A stretch of 64,000 nucleotides of DNA from Streptomyces cynarae (GCF_025642135.1 NZ_CP106793.1:8462001-8526000), one strand, 5' to 3'. Numbered from the stretch's first letter, positions 7,666-16,486 are shown. Program-made: numbers and translations. The notes: a model not told the origin generated them from the sequence alone.

Positions 7666-7728
7666 CGAGTGCGGCCCCTGGTGATCGCAGACGCCCCTCC
7701 GGGCCGATCAGGCCAGGGGCCGCACTCG
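7666..7728. terminator. Long compound hairpin between thioesterase and FUSC genes
   Basis: A perfect 16-bp stem, CGAGTGCGGCCCCTGG (7666-7681) with its complement at 7713-7728. An inner TGATCG (7682-7687)/CGATCA (7705-7710) pair and a GCCC/GGGC tip nearly zip up the loop. It is probably a terminator. It abuts the ATG at 7730, which argues against that codon as the FUSC start. Confidence 0.65.
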
Positions 7729-7801
7729 TATGGCTTTGCCCGGGCGGACCCGTCACCCTGAAGGCGGGCGGACACCTCGTCGAGTGGAGGTGCGCGGGCA
7801 C

Positions 7802-10093
7802 GTGCGTACACCTGGCCGAAGCCGGCTCCCTCCGGCCGCAGCGTGGCTGCGAGCCCGCGATCCCGACCTGGCCGCGACCCGCCGCGCCGGGCGTACCGCG
7901 ATCGTCATGCCCGCGCTGTTCGCCCTGTGCGGCCAGGTGATCGGGTCGCCGACGATGGCTGCCTTCGCCGCGTTCGGCTCGTTCTCGATGCTGCTGCTCG
8001 TGGATTTCACCGGCCCGATGGTGCAGCGACTACGGGCGCACCTGGGTCTCGCGGTGGCCTGGGCGGTACTCGTCTGCCTGGGCACGCTCGTGGCGCACCA
8101 GATCTGGCTCGCGGTGACCACCATGGCGGTGATCGGTTTCCTGGTGCTGTTCGCCGGGGTGGTCAGTTCCGTTCTCGCCGGCACGTCGACCGCCCTGTTG
8201 CTGGCCTTCGTCCTCCCCGTGACCTCCCCGGTGCCGCTGTCGCAGCTGCCAGCCCGGCTCGCCGGAGCGGGTCTGGCAGCGGCCGCAGCCATGATCGCGG
8301 TCTGTCTTCTGTGGCCTCGTCCCACCACTGATCCGCTCTGCGCGCCCGCGGCCCGCGTGTGCCGCGCGGCGGCGGCGCAACTGCGCACTGACGCCTCTCT
8401 GCTGGCCGGCGGCCCCGGCGCGCCCAGCGGCACGAAGTGCCGGGCCGTCGCCGACGAGGCCGCGACCGCGGCGGCCGACCTGCGCGGTGTCTTCGACGCC
8501 ACCCCCTACCGGCCCACAGGACTGTCCGTCGGCTCCCGTGCCGTCGTTCGCCTGGTCGACGAACTGACCTGGCTCAGCAGCATCCTGGCCGACAGCGCAC
8601 CCCCGCTCGACGGCCGCCCGGCCTGCGACATCGACGCCCGTACCGTACGTCGTGCCGCCGCCGCGGTTCTGGACGAGGCGGCCGACCTGCTCGACACCCC
8701 GCGCAACGCTCCGGACGGGCTGCGCACCGCGGCCGGTGACCTGCGTGCGGCCATGGCCCGGATGGAGCGCAACGCCACTGCACGACTGCCCGTCCACCAC
8801 GCGGGAGCCGGTACGCCCGCACAGGTGCACCCCGTCATCGGGGCCCTGGACCTGTCCTTCCGTGCGCAGGAGCTGGGCTTCGCGACGCTCCAGATCGCCG
8901 ACAACGTCGACCTGGCCTCGGCCGCCGAGCGCCGCAGCTGGCCCGAGCGTCTGCTCGGCCGCGAGCCCGATGCCGTCGCCAGACCGCTCGTCGCGGCCCG
9001 GGAGCGGGCCGCCGCGCACCTTCAGCCGCAGTCCGTCTGGTTGCACAACAGCCTGCGGGGCGCGATCGGCCTGGGCATGGCGGTCGCTCTGGCGGACCTG
9101 ATCAGCGTCCAGCACTCCTTCTGGGTGCTGCTGGGCACCTTGTCGGTGCTGCGTTCCAACGCCCTCAACACCGGTCAGAACGCGCTCCGCGCCGTCGGCG
9201 GCACGATCGCGGGATCGATCGTCGGGACCGGGCTGCTCCAGCTCATCGGACAGCACGGCACGGTGCTCTGGTTCTTGCTGCCGTTCGCCGTCCTCCTGGC
9301 CGGCATCGCCCCTTCGGTCATCTCGTTCGCCGCCGGTCAGGCTTCCTTCACCATCACCCTCGTCGTCCTGTTCAACATCGGCCAGAACCCCGACTGGCAC
9401 ATCGTGCTGCTGCGCATCGAGGACATCGCGATCGGCTGCGCCGTGAGCGTGCTGGTCGGCCTGTTCTTCTGGCCACGCGGCGCCGCGGCGGCCGTGGAGC
9501 GGGCCCTCGCCGAGGCGTACACGGACAGCGCCCGTTATCTGGCGGGCGCTGTGGAGTACGCCGTCGGCCGCTGCGGCGGCGGTGTCCCGTCGGCGGAGTT
9601 CGCGCTGCAGGAGGGGCGCGAGGCCGCCGCCGCGGCGCGACGGCTCGACGACGCCTTCCGCACCTACCTCGCCGAACGCGGGCAGAAGCCGGTGCCGCTC
9701 GCGGACATGACCACCCTGGTCACCGGCATCGTCGGACTGCGCCTCGCCGCGGACGCCGTTCTGGGGCTGTGGCAGCGTGCCGCACAACCGTACGGCGAAG
9801 CCGATCGGGCGCAGGCACGCCTCGTCCTCCTGAGCGCCGCCGGACGGGTCTCCGGCTGGTACCGGGACCTGGCCGCCGGTCTGGGCCGGGACGGCTCCGT
9901 CCGCGATCCGCTGCCGCGCAACCCCACGGCGGAAGCGCAGCTGGTCGATTCCCTGCGCCGCGACCTCAGCGACGAGCAGGGGCGGGCCACGGACACGGCC
10001 GTCCGCATCATCTGGACCGCCGACCACCTCGACGCCGCGCGCCGCCTGCAGCCGAGCCTGGCGGCAGCGGCGCGGCCGGGCAGCGCGTCCTGA
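7802..10093 (+). CDS. FUSC-family (fusaric acid resistance-like) membrane protein
   Basis: A large membrane protein (about 763 residues from GTG 7802) with two hydrophobic modules separated by a soluble segment. The first module has five or six helices (MPALFALCGQVIGSPTMAAF onward). The second is a FUSC_2 domain (HSFWVLLGTLSVLRSNALNT, then several helices ending in GLFFWPRG), followed by a C-terminal cytosolic helical domain. Related proteins are proposed aromatic-acid or drug exporters; the substrate here is unknown. The frame is open from ATG 7730, but that start lies against a strong hairpin and gives a Pro/Arg-rich lead. GTG 7802 has GGAGG 11 nt upstream, so the start is uncertain. A second family member lies at the right edge. 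Confidence 0.85.
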   Translation: MRTPGRSRLPPAAAWLRARDPDLAATRRAGRTAIVMPALFALCGQVIGSPTMAAFAAFGSFSMLLLVDFTGPMVQRLRAHLGLAVAWAVLVCLGTLVAHQIWLAVTTMAVIGFLVLFAGVVSSVLAGTSTALLLAFVLPVTSPVPLSQLPARLAGAGLAAAAAMIAVCLLWPRPTTDPLCAPAARVCRAAAAQLRTDASLLAGGPGAPSGTKCRAVADEAATAAADLRGVFDATPYRPTGLSVGSRAVVRLVDELTWLSSILADSAPPLDGRPACDIDARTVRRAAAAVLDEAADLLDTPRNAPDGLRTAAGDLRAAMARMERNATARLPVHHAGAGTPAQVHPVIGALDLSFRAQELGFATLQIADNVDLASAAERRSWPERLLGREPDAVARPLVAARERAAAHLQPQSVWLHNSLRGAIGLGMAVALADLISVQHSFWVLLGTLSVLRSNALNTGQNALRAVGGTIAGSIVGTGLLQLIGQHGTVLWFLLPFAVLLAGIAPSVISFAAGQASFTITLVVLFNIGQNPDWHIVLLRIEDIAIGCAVSVLVGLFFWPRGAAAAVERALAEAYTDSARYLAGAVEYAVGRCGGGVPSAEFALQEGREAAAAARRLDDAFRTYLAERGQKPVPLADMTTLVTGIVGLRLAADAVLGLWQRAAQPYGEADRAQARLVLLSAAGRVSGWYRDLAAGLGRDGSVRDPLPRNPTAEAQLVDSLRRDLSDEQGRATDTAVRIIWTADHLDAARRLQPSLAAAARPGSAS

Positions 10094-10406
10094 CCGAGGA
10101 CGAGCCGTTCCGGCTCGATTCCGCGCTGCCGCCTTCGCCGAAAGCCGGTCCGTCCGGCAACCGTACCGGCTACAGTCGGCGGGCGGTCGGGTGTTGATCC
10201 GAGGGGGGACGGACGATGACCGGAAGCATGATGACGCGATGCCCGGCGCGGACCCGGGTCCTGACGTCCGGCCGGCGACTCCTCGCACTCGCCGTTCCGC
10301 GCGCCGTCGGACGCCGGCGGCTTCCGGCCCGGCAGGCCGCCCCCGGGTGTCCTCCTGTGGCGTTGCCCGGCCGGACATCCGTCCCTGCCAGTGAGGTGGT
10401 ACCTCG
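10094..10406. other. Intergenic region; possible small coupled frame
   Basis: No recognised gene. An open frame from ATG 10216 to TGA 10408-10410 (64 codons) overlaps the P450 start by ATGA and has a G-rich stretch upstream. It could be a coupling leader peptide, but its Arg/Pro/Ala composition is what chance frames look like here. Confidence 0.3.
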
Positions 10407-11603
10407 ATGAGCATCGTTGACCTCGCCGCGCTCGGCGAGTCCTTCACCCGCGACCCCTACTCCGTGTACGCCCGCTTACGGGACCAGGGCCCGGTGCACC
10501 GCATCCGGATGCCGGAAGGGGCCGCGGAGGCCTGGCTCGTCGTCGGATACGAGGCCGGACGCGCGGCGCTGGCGGACTCCCGGCTCTCCAAGGACTGGAG
10601 CAAAGCGTCCCCCTCTCTGCCGCTGGGAGCCGTCTCGTCCGGCCCCCACATGCTCAGGGCCGATCCGCCGGACCACACCCGGCTGCGCAAACTGGTCGCC
10701 CGCCAGTTCACCGCGCGCCGGGTCGAGGAACTCGCGCCGCGCATCCAGAAGACGACCGACGCGCTCCTGGACCGGATGCTCGCCGCCCCCGACGGGCGCG
10801 CCGACCTCGTCGAGGCACTGTCCTTCCCGCTGCCCATCTCCGTGATCTGCGAACTCCTCGGCGTTCCCGACCTGGACCGCGACTCCTTCAGGAGGTGGTC
10901 GAACGACGCGCTCGGCGCCACCGACCCCGAAGAGCGAACAGCCGCGGCGACCGCGATGGCGCGCTACTTGGCCGAGTTGGTGGAGGGCAAGCGGCACCAG
11001 CCCGGCGACGACCTCATGAGCGCGCTGATCCACGGCTCGGACGAGGACGGCGACAGGCTGTCCCGCGAGGAGCTTCTCGGCATGGCCTGGCTCCTGCTCG
11101 TCGCAGGCCACGAGACGACCGTGAACCTCGTCTCCAACGGCGTCCTCGCCCTCCTCACCCACCCCGAGCAGCTGGCCGCCCTGCGCGCCGACCTCTCCCT
11201 CATCGACACCGCGGTCGAGGAGATGCTGCGCTACGACGGCCCGGTGGAGACCCCCACTTACCGCTTCACGACCGAGCCGCTGACGATCGGCGACACAGCC
11301 ATCCCCGGGGGCGGCGAACTCGTCCTCGTCGCCATGGCTGACGCCAACCGTGACCCCGCGCGCTTCCCCTCACCCGACCGCTTCGACATCTCCCGTGACG
11401 CCCGCGGCCATGTGGCGTTCGGCCATGGCATCCACTACTGCCTGGGGGCGCCGCTGGCCCGCCTGGAGGCGCGCATCGCCATCAGGACGCTGCTGGAACG
11501 CTGTGCCGACCTGGCCCTGGACATCCACCCGGCAGCGATCACCTGGCGCCCGGGGATGATGATCCGCGGTCCGCGAAGCCTGCCCGTGCGGTTCACCCGG
11601 TAG
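10407..11603 (+). CDS. Cytochrome P450 (CYP107-like)
   Basis: A 398-residue bacterial class I P450. The I-helix oxygen-activation motif is AGHETT, the K-helix ExxR is in EEMLRYDGP, and the heme ligand is Cys345 in FGHGIHYCLGAPLAR. The N-terminus (DPYSVYARLRDQGPVHRI) and LRKLVARQFT are typical of the CYP107/CYP105 clan. It needs ferredoxin and ferredoxin reductase, neither of which is next to it. The substrate is unknown, and no biosynthetic genes adjoin it. ATG 10407 is supported by GAGGTGG upstream. Confidence 0.95.
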   Translation: MSIVDLAALGESFTRDPYSVYARLRDQGPVHRIRMPEGAAEAWLVVGYEAGRAALADSRLSKDWSKASPSLPLGAVSSGPHMLRADPPDHTRLRKLVARQFTARRVEELAPRIQKTTDALLDRMLAAPDGRADLVEALSFPLPISVICELLGVPDLDRDSFRRWSNDALGATDPEERTAAATAMARYLAELVEGKRHQPGDDLMSALIHGSDEDGDRLSREELLGMAWLLLVAGHETTVNLVSNGVLALLTHPEQLAALRADLSLIDTAVEEMLRYDGPVETPTYRFTTEPLTIGDTAIPGGGELVLVAMADANRDPARFPSPDRFDISRDARGHVAFGHGIHYCLGAPLARLEARIAIRTLLERCADLALDIHPAAITWRPGMMIRGPRSLPVRFTR

Positions 11604-12140
11604 CCCACCGGCCACCGGGCACAGGACAAGGAGGGGAGCGGGGTCCCGGTCGCCCTGGGGGCCGCCGGTGTGACTCTTGTCATGGCCGACCTCTGTCGTA
11701 CGGCGATGCGTAGTAGCGGCCCGCCGCCTTCTCATTTGGTGTTCATGTGCCGCCAAGCGGACATTCCTCACCGAGGCTGTGCGGCATTACCGATCATTCC
11801 TTCATCGCGGATTTTCCTTCTTTCCTCGCTCCTTTGACGTCGTCGCGGAGAATCGGGAATGCGCTGAGCGGGATTTACCGTGTGCGTCGACGCCTGGCAA
11901 GGGTCGCGTTTTCCTACGAGAAGGCTTAGTACTCCGCGCTCATTGCCCTTGTTGCTCCGCCTTCCGAGAATGACCGGGCCGCAGGGCGTCCCGGAATCTA
12001 CTGCGCCGGCTCCCGTGCAGGTGGCCGGGGTTGGCGTTGTGTACAGCGCACGCCGCGTGGTTCCGCACGTGGAATTGTCGTGCGCAGTAAATGCCGGGGT
12101 GCTGCGAGAAGCGATGCCAATACCTAGTGAGGACGGTCGC
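11604..12140. other. Gene-free, partly AT-richer region
   Basis: About 540 bases between the P450 and the CAP-domain gene. The section around 11690-11970 is visibly lower in GC than its surroundings and has no credible coding frame. It probably contains the promoter of the CAP gene. I looked for a ydaO-type (c-di-AMP) riboswitch, common before Streptomyces wall genes, and did not recognise one. Confidence 0.4.
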
Positions 12141-12854
12141 GTGAGCAAGCACCGCAGGACATTGCACCACCGAAAGGCAGTCATAGCCGCCGTCGCCATC
12201 GCCGCCGTGGGCGTCCCGTCCGTCGCCATGGCCTGTGCGGACTCCTACAACGGACGCCCGAAGACGCACCGTTCACACCATCACTGGCGCAACAGCTCGG
12301 GCAGTGCCGCGAAATGGCACCGGGTGAAGGCGACCGGGAGTCCGGCGCCCCAGGTCAAGCCGAGCCCTTCGGCGACCACCGTCCCCACCACCCGGCCCAC
12401 GGCTCCGAGTGCCCCGGCGTCCACCGCCCCCACCACCCGGCCCACGACTCCGAGTGCCCCGGCGTCCACCGCCCCCACCTCTGCCACGGCACGCGTCGTC
12501 GCGCTCGTCAACAGTGAGCGCGCCAAGGTGGGTTGTGCACCGCTGACCGTCAACTCGAAGCTGGCGAAGGCCGCTCAGGCACACAGCGCCGACATGGCCG
12601 CGCACCAGAACATGTCCCACACCGGCTCCGACGGCTCGTCCCCGGGTGACCGGATCACCAGCGCCGGATACTCCTGGAGCGCGTACGGCGAGAACATCGC
12701 CTACGGCTACAGCACCCCCGAGAGCGTCATGGCAGGCTGGATGGCCAGCCCCGGACACAAGCGGAACATTCTCGACTGCGGATTCAAGGAGATCGGCGTA
12801 GGCCTCGCCCAGCCCGGCTCCTACTGGACGCAGGACTTCGGCACCGCCGGCTGA
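12141..12854 (+). CDS. Secreted CAP/SCP-domain protein
   Basis: A 237-residue protein. A signal peptide (AVIAAVAIAAVGVPSVAMA, cleavage before CADS) is followed by a basic stretch, a Pro/Thr/Ala/Ser linker built from 15-residue repeats, and a CAP (SCP/allergen V5) domain of about 120 residues. CAP motifs seen: ALVNSERAKVGCAPLTVNSKL, AHSADMAAHQNMSHTGSDG, GENIAYGY and MASPGHKRNILDC. Bacterial CAP proteins are extracellular; their activity is poorly defined. GTG 12141 has GAGGA 7 nt upstream; the frame is open further upstream but without signal-like sequence. It is convergent with the membrane-protein pair downstream. Confidence 0.9.
   Translation: MSKHRRTLHHRKAVIAAVAIAAVGVPSVAMACADSYNGRPKTHRSHHHWRNSSGSAAKWHRVKATGSPAPQVKPSPSATTVPTTRPTAPSAPASTAPTTRPTTPSAPASTAPTSATARVVALVNSERAKVGCAPLTVNSKLAKAAQAHSADMAAHQNMSHTGSDGSSPGDRITSAGYSWSAYGENIAYGYSTPESVMAGWMASPGHKRNILDCGFKEIGVGLAQPGSYWTQDFGTAG
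12383..12472 (+). repeat. Two 45-bp tandem repeats in the CAP-protein linker
   Basis: Unit 1 (12383-12427) and unit 2 (12428-12472) differ at about one base and encode PTTRPT(A/T)PSAPASTA; a degenerate third unit begins after. The nearly identical DNA points to recent duplication and a likely length-variable linker. Confidence 0.85.
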
Positions 12855-12917
12855 CCACGCCGCCTCGCCGACGACTCACCTGACTCGGCGGGGCGGTGGC
12901 GTTCCGCCCCCGCATAC

Positions 12918-12955
12918 CCGGCCGCCCTGTGGGCCCGTGACACAAGGGCGGTCGG
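12918..12955. terminator. Hairpin between convergent genes
   Basis: CCGGCCGCCCTGTG (12918-12931) can pair with CACAAGGGCGGTCGG (12941-12955) with one bulge and one wobble pair. It lies between the convergent CAP gene and the gene ending at 12997. It is a probable bidirectional terminator. Confidence 0.5.
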
Positions 12956-12996
12956 GCCATCACCACGCGGACGCAGGCGGCCCGTGCCCGGAGTGA

Positions 12997-13536
12997 TCAG
13001 GACCGGGCGCCTGTCTCCACCACGTCCGGTGCGGTGTCCGGCGATGGCCGCGGCGTCCACTGCGACCGCAGCAGCAGTCGTACGCGGTGGAAGAGGAAGG
13101 CAGCCATCGGGAGTTCGACGAAGAGGGCGAGCGCGGTGGACGTCCAGACCGCGGACGTGCCCAGGGCGAGCGAGACATCGAACCATGCGTCGCACACCAG
13201 GAGAACGGCGGTCGCCAGGGCGGGCAACACCACGGCCCGGTGGCGGCGTATTCCGAGGACCGCTGTCGCCCCCAGTGCCGTGAGGAGCAGTATGTCGAAG
13301 CCGACCCAGGTCGTGCGCCATGCGTGAACACGGTAGTCGGACGGCAGGGTCACTCCCAGGATCACCGTCCAGGGAATCAGTCCCAGTGCCGACACCGCGA
13401 GCAACTCCAGCGTGTGGCGTCGGCGCCGCTCGAGCAGAGCGTCCCGGCCGGCCCGGCCCGCGAGCGCCGGGCGGACCGGTCTCGAGACGTCCTCGCAGGG
13501 GACGGTCTGCGCCGGGTCCTGTGTCGTCCGGCTCAT
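12997..13536 (-). CDS. Four-helix membrane protein of unknown function
   Basis: A 179-residue protein with four predicted membrane segments (LLAVSALGLIPWTVILG, VGFDILLLTALGATAVLGI, VVLPALATAVLLVCDAWF, ALALFVELPMAAFLFHRV) after a charged cytosolic N-terminus. I do not recognise a named family. ATG 13536 overlaps the TGA of the upstream gene (ATGA), so the two are translationally coupled. The longer upstream frame is antisense-like Arg/Pro sequence and is rejected. Confidence 0.72.
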   Translation of the reverse strand: MSRTTQDPAQTVPCEDVSRPVRPALAGRAGRDALLERRRRHTLELLAVSALGLIPWTVILGVTLPSDYRVHAWRTTWVGFDILLLTALGATAVLGIRRHRAVVLPALATAVLLVCDAWFDVSLALGTSAVWTSTALALFVELPMAAFLFHRVRLLLRSQWTPRPSPDTAPDVVETGARS

Positions 13537-13802
13537 CGGCGCGCCGCTTCCTCGGCGACGGCGGGCGAAGGTGCGGGGTACCAGGCCGCGAGGCGCCGCG
13601 TCGTGAGCCAGCCGAGACCGGCCAGGAACACGCCGAACACAGCCTCCGGAAGGTGCTGACTCACCAGCATCACCGCGGCAGCAGCGTCCAGCCCCATTGC
13701 GAGAAGGACGAACGCGGCGCGCCGCCAGGCCTGGCGCGGTGCGGTGGCTGCCACAGGACGGTCGGGCCGGCGGTGAAAGACGGCCGATGTGCTGTGGCTC
13801 AT
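13533..13802 (-). CDS. Small two-helix membrane protein
   Basis: An 89-residue protein with two hydrophobic segments (AAFVLLAMGLDAAAAVMLV and AVFGVFLAGLGWL) and short basic tails. The family is unknown. ATG 13802 has GGAGAGG 8 nt upstream. Its stop overlaps the start of the next membrane protein by four bases, which strongly suggests one operon and a shared function. Confidence 0.68.
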   Translation of the reverse strand: MSHSTSAVFHRRPDRPVAATAPRQAWRRAAFVLLAMGLDAAAAVMLVSQHLPEAVFGVFLAGLGWLTTRRLAAWYPAPSPAVAEEAARR

Positions 13803-13959
13803 CGCGACCACCTCTCCTGACCCGTTCGGTCTTGGTCCATGTCAGCCTCCGGAGATCCGAGAGATGACAGGCACAACCGGAGGCATATCTCCTGTTATTC
13901 CCGCCGAGGCCTTCAGAGCTGCCCTTCACGGGGTGATGTGCGGCACACCGTCGGGCGGT

Positions 13960-14286
13960 TCACAGGGCGTTGAGCAGGATGACGTAGACACCGGTGCCGA
14001 TGCCGACGCTGAGAATGGTGCGTCGGCCGAAGGCCAGATGGACGCCGATGGTGACGGCGACGGAGAGCAGGGCGTACCAGGCGCCGTGCGCGTCCTTGGT
14101 CATCGTGCCGTGCAGTGCGGTCACGGCGAGGATCAGCAGAATGCCCACCGGCATCCATGCCGACAACTGCCGCACCAGTGCCGAGCCACGCAGTCTGCCG
14201 AGCACCGCGAAGGGCACGGCCCGCAGGGCGAGGGTGATGGTGAAGACGATCGCCAGGACGGACATCAGGTACGAGGTGCTAGGCAT
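13960..14286 (-). CDS. azlD: AzlD-family membrane protein
   Basis: A 108-residue protein with about four membrane helices, matching AzlD, the small subunit of the AzlCD exporter of branched-chain amino acids and analogues (4-azaleucine). Typical features are LALRAVPFAVLGRLRG and the C-terminal glycine-rich helix. ATG 14286 has GAGGA 8 nt upstream and overlaps the end of azlC by 8 bases; ATG 14295 is an alternative. The complex sits in the cytoplasmic membrane. Confidence 0.9.
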   Translation of the reverse strand: MPSTSYLMSVLAIVFTITLALRAVPFAVLGRLRGSALVRQLSAWMPVGILLILAVTALHGTMTKDAHGAWYALLSVAVTIGVHLAFGRRTILSVGIGTGVYVILLNAL

Positions 14287-15067
14287 CGGCGGCATCCTCG
14301 GCGGATCGGCGAGCGGTGAGTGCGTGACGGACCAGGAGCAGCCCGACGAACAGCAGCAGCGCCGTGAACATCGCCAGACCCGGGGTCAGGACGAGGGCGA
14401 CGGTCACGCAGGCACCGGCGAGCAGGACCGAGGGGATCTCCCGCCGGGAGCGGAACGCGTCCAGGGTGAGCACGGTGAACAGGGCGCACAGGGCGAACTC
14501 GAGACCCTTGACCGGAGCGGGCAGGGCAGCACCGAGGGCGACGCCGGTCAGGCCGCCGCCGACCCAGTAGATCTCGCAGGCGATCTGCATCGCCAGCAGG
14601 CGCGGCGCCGAGCGCTGGGACCCCGGCAGGGAGGCGCTGACGGCGTAGGCCTCGTCGATCATGGCGTACACCGCGTACGCCTTGGCCGCCGGGTGCTTCA
14701 CCAGGTGCAGCGGGAACGAGAAGGCGTAGAACACATGCCGGAAGTTGACCACCAGGACGGTCACCGCCACCGCGGGCAGCGGGGTGACGGCGGCCACCAT
14801 GCCGACCAGCAGCAGTTCCAGTGAGCCGGCGAACGCGGACAGGGACAGGGCGGGAGTCAGCCACCAGGGCAGTCCTGCCTGGAGGATCAGCAGGCCGAGC
14901 GCGATGCCGAGGGGAAAGATCCCGAGGCCGGCCGAGAAGGAGTCGCGCACGCCTGCGGCGATCTGCCGGCTCCGGATCGCCGGTGCCGAAGGGGGATCGG
15001 GGGTGACGGGTATCTGGGGCAGTACGTCGGGCTGCACATGCCCATCGTCTCGTGAAACCCGCGCCAT
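14279..15067 (-). CDS. azlC: AzlC-family transporter subunit
   Basis: A 262-residue AzlC: a charged N-terminus followed by about seven helices, with LGIFPLGIALGLLILQAGLP and the conserved VVNFRHVFYAFSF and IDEAYAV motifs. With AzlD it forms an amino-acid exporter. It is divergent from an Lrp/AsnC regulator, the known arrangement for this family (B. subtilis azlB). The exact start could be 15067 or a nearby GTG at 15037. Confidence 0.92.
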   Translation of the reverse strand: MARVSRDDGHVQPDVLPQIPVTPDPPSAPAIRSRQIAAGVRDSFSAGLGIFPLGIALGLLILQAGLPWWLTPALSLSAFAGSLELLLVGMVAAVTPLPAVAVTVLVVNFRHVFYAFSFPLHLVKHPAAKAYAVYAMIDEAYAVSASLPGSQRSAPRLLAMQIACEIYWVGGGLTGVALGAALPAPVKGLEFALCALFTVLTLDAFRSRREIPSVLLAGACVTVALVLTPGLAMFTALLLFVGLLLVRHALTARRSAEDAADA

Positions 15068-15076
15068 GTGGTTGCG

Positions 15077-15111
15077 AAGATTGCCCGGTGATCCCCTTTG
15101 CGTGCAATCTT
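15077..15111. promoter_or_regulatory. Candidate Lrp operator
   Basis: AAGATTGC (15077-15084) and GCAATCTT (15104-15111) form a perfect 8-bp inverted repeat with a 19-nt spacer, in the 50-nt gap between azlC and lrp. The TTGCGAA and TTTGCGTGC segments inside add partial repeats. Position fits autoregulation and control of azlCD. Confidence 0.55.
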
Positions 15112-15117
15112 TTCTCT

Positions 15118-15558
15118 ATGGATGCGATCGACTGGGCAATCATTGCCGAGCTGGAGCGGGACGGTCGGCTGACCAATGTGGAGCTGGCGCAGCGGGTCGG
15201 CCTGACCACCGGCCCGTGCCTGCGGCGTGTTCAGCGGCTCGAGGCCGACGGCGTCATCCGGGGCTACCGGGCCTTGATCGACCCCGCCACCCGGGGCCGC
15301 TCCTTCGAGGTGCTCCTCGACCTCAGCCTGGAGGCGCAGGACGCGGAGACGGTGGAACACTTCGAGCGGACGCTGGCACAGGCCGAGGAGGTCCTGGAAC
15401 TGCGCAGACTGTTCGGCAACCCCGACTATTTCGTGCGCGTGGCCGTCGCCGACCTCGCGGCGTACGAGACCTTCCTCAGCCGGCGGGTCATGACCATCCC
15501 GCGGGTCAAGAACGTCACCTCGCACTTCACGATGAAGACCGTCAAGCCCGGCCCGTAG
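15118..15558 (+). CDS. Lrp/AsnC-family regulator
   Basis: A 146-residue protein. The N-terminal HTH (DWAIIAELERDGRLTNVELAQR, then PCLRRVQRLEADGVIRGY) is followed by the RAM ligand-binding domain. It should bind an amino acid and regulate the divergent azlCD exporter. ATG 15118 is immediately preceded by TTTTCTCT with no Shine-Dalgarno, so the message may be leaderless. The frame opens earlier at 15052, but that segment has no HTH similarity. Confidence 0.93.
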   Translation: MDAIDWAIIAELERDGRLTNVELAQRVGLTTGPCLRRVQRLEADGVIRGYRALIDPATRGRSFEVLLDLSLEAQDAETVEHFERTLAQAEEVLELRRLFGNPDYFVRVAVADLAAYETFLSRRVMTIPRVKNVTSHFTMKTVKPGP

Positions 15559-15741
15559 GGCACCGGGCTCGACGTGCTGTCCGACATCCTGGGCCGCCTT
15601 CCCTCCGGCGCCGGATACGCCGCCGCGACCTCCCTTCAGACAGTCCTCACTCCGGGCGGCCCCGCCATCGCCCTGGCCTCCCTGATCGCGATCGGTGTCG
15701 CAGTGCCGTGGGTCGAGGACAGACGCGGCAGGCCGTACTGA
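15559..15741 (+). pseudogene. Possible 3' remnant of a membrane-transport gene
   Basis: Directly after the lrp stop, an open frame encodes DVLSDILGRLPSGAGYAAAT, then a hydrophobic helix and the tail WVEDRRGRPY before a TGA at 15739-15741. This resembles the C-terminal end of an ABC-2-type permease (an LPSGA motif followed by a last helix) without the rest of the gene. No start signal is evident. I read it as a truncated remnant, with moderate to low confidence. Confidence 0.35.
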
Positions 15742-15950
15742 CCAGGGTGGGCACCGGGCGCCGACCGAGGGTCGAGAGGAGCACGACCCGTGGGTGCCTG
15801 GCGCAGGCACGTCGGCACGGGCTGACCGCGACGCTCACGCCCGTGCGTCGAGCTCGGGCGGCTGAACGGTGCCGTGAAGTGGACCGCTCACCACCGGATT
15901 GCCGCAGAACCGCGCGAGCGGGCCGCCGCCGATCGGCTGCCGACTCCTCG

Positions 15951-16235
15951 CTATGCGGACGCCACGACTTGGCCGGACATGACCTGGGGAGGGTTGGGGA
16001 ACAGCGACGCGACGTTGTCCCGCACGAAGGCCGCCGCTTTATCGATCGATTCCGCGGCCCCCTCCTCGCTTTGGAAGACAGTGGTCGAGATCATGACTCC
16101 GTCTCCGGCGTCGACCCAGTAGTAGGCGAGGAGCCCCGGGATCTGGCGGATCAGCGGCACGAACTCCTCACTCACCCTGCGCCCTGCCTCGGCCGGATCG
16201 GTCACCCCTTCGTACCGTCTGATGGCTGCGTACAC
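15951..16235 (-). CDS. Small alpha/beta-barrel (ABM-like) protein
   Basis: A 94-residue protein (GTG start) whose pattern VYAAIRRYEGVTDPAEAGRR, RQIPGLLAYYWVDAGDGVMI and FQSEEGAAES resembles dimeric alpha/beta-barrel proteins such as antibiotic-biosynthesis monooxygenase-like domains. No catalytic residue can be named. GGAG lies 6 nt before GTG 16235; the longer frame from 16265 lacks a site. It stands alone between a remnant and a GNAT gene. Confidence 0.7.
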   Translation of the reverse strand: MYAAIRRYEGVTDPAEAGRRVSEEFVPLIRQIPGLLAYYWVDAGDGVMISTTVFQSEEGAAESIDKAAAFVRDNVASLFPNPPQVMSGQVVASA

Positions 16236-16486
16236 GCTGCTCTCCTCACGAGTCCGGGGCATCATCTGCTGTCCGCAGACGCCGTACCCCCGCCACCCCT
16301 GCTCCGCTCGCGAGCCGTTCGTCGATCACCGGAACGGGCCGACCCGTGGTCCGAATGGCGGCCTTCGCTGTCGCGGTTGCGCCTGACCGGCTCGTAGCCG
16401 CGCGATCAACGCAACTCCAGCAACACGGCGCGCTGGGCGGCCTGCCCGCCTTGGGCGCAGTGCCAGGCCGATGTGCGAGGACGGCG

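Noticed and set aside
10216..10410. 64-codon frame overlapping the P450 start by ATGA
   Set aside because: Arg/Pro/Ala composition and no family pattern. Kept only as a remark in the intergenic entry.
8030..10447. Minus-strand open frame of about 805 codons
   Set aside because: Antisense to the FUSC gene; no domain features and the opposite strand has clear membrane helices.
11604..12140. ydaO-type riboswitch before the CAP gene
   Set aside because: The conserved core sequences of that riboswitch are not recognisable here.
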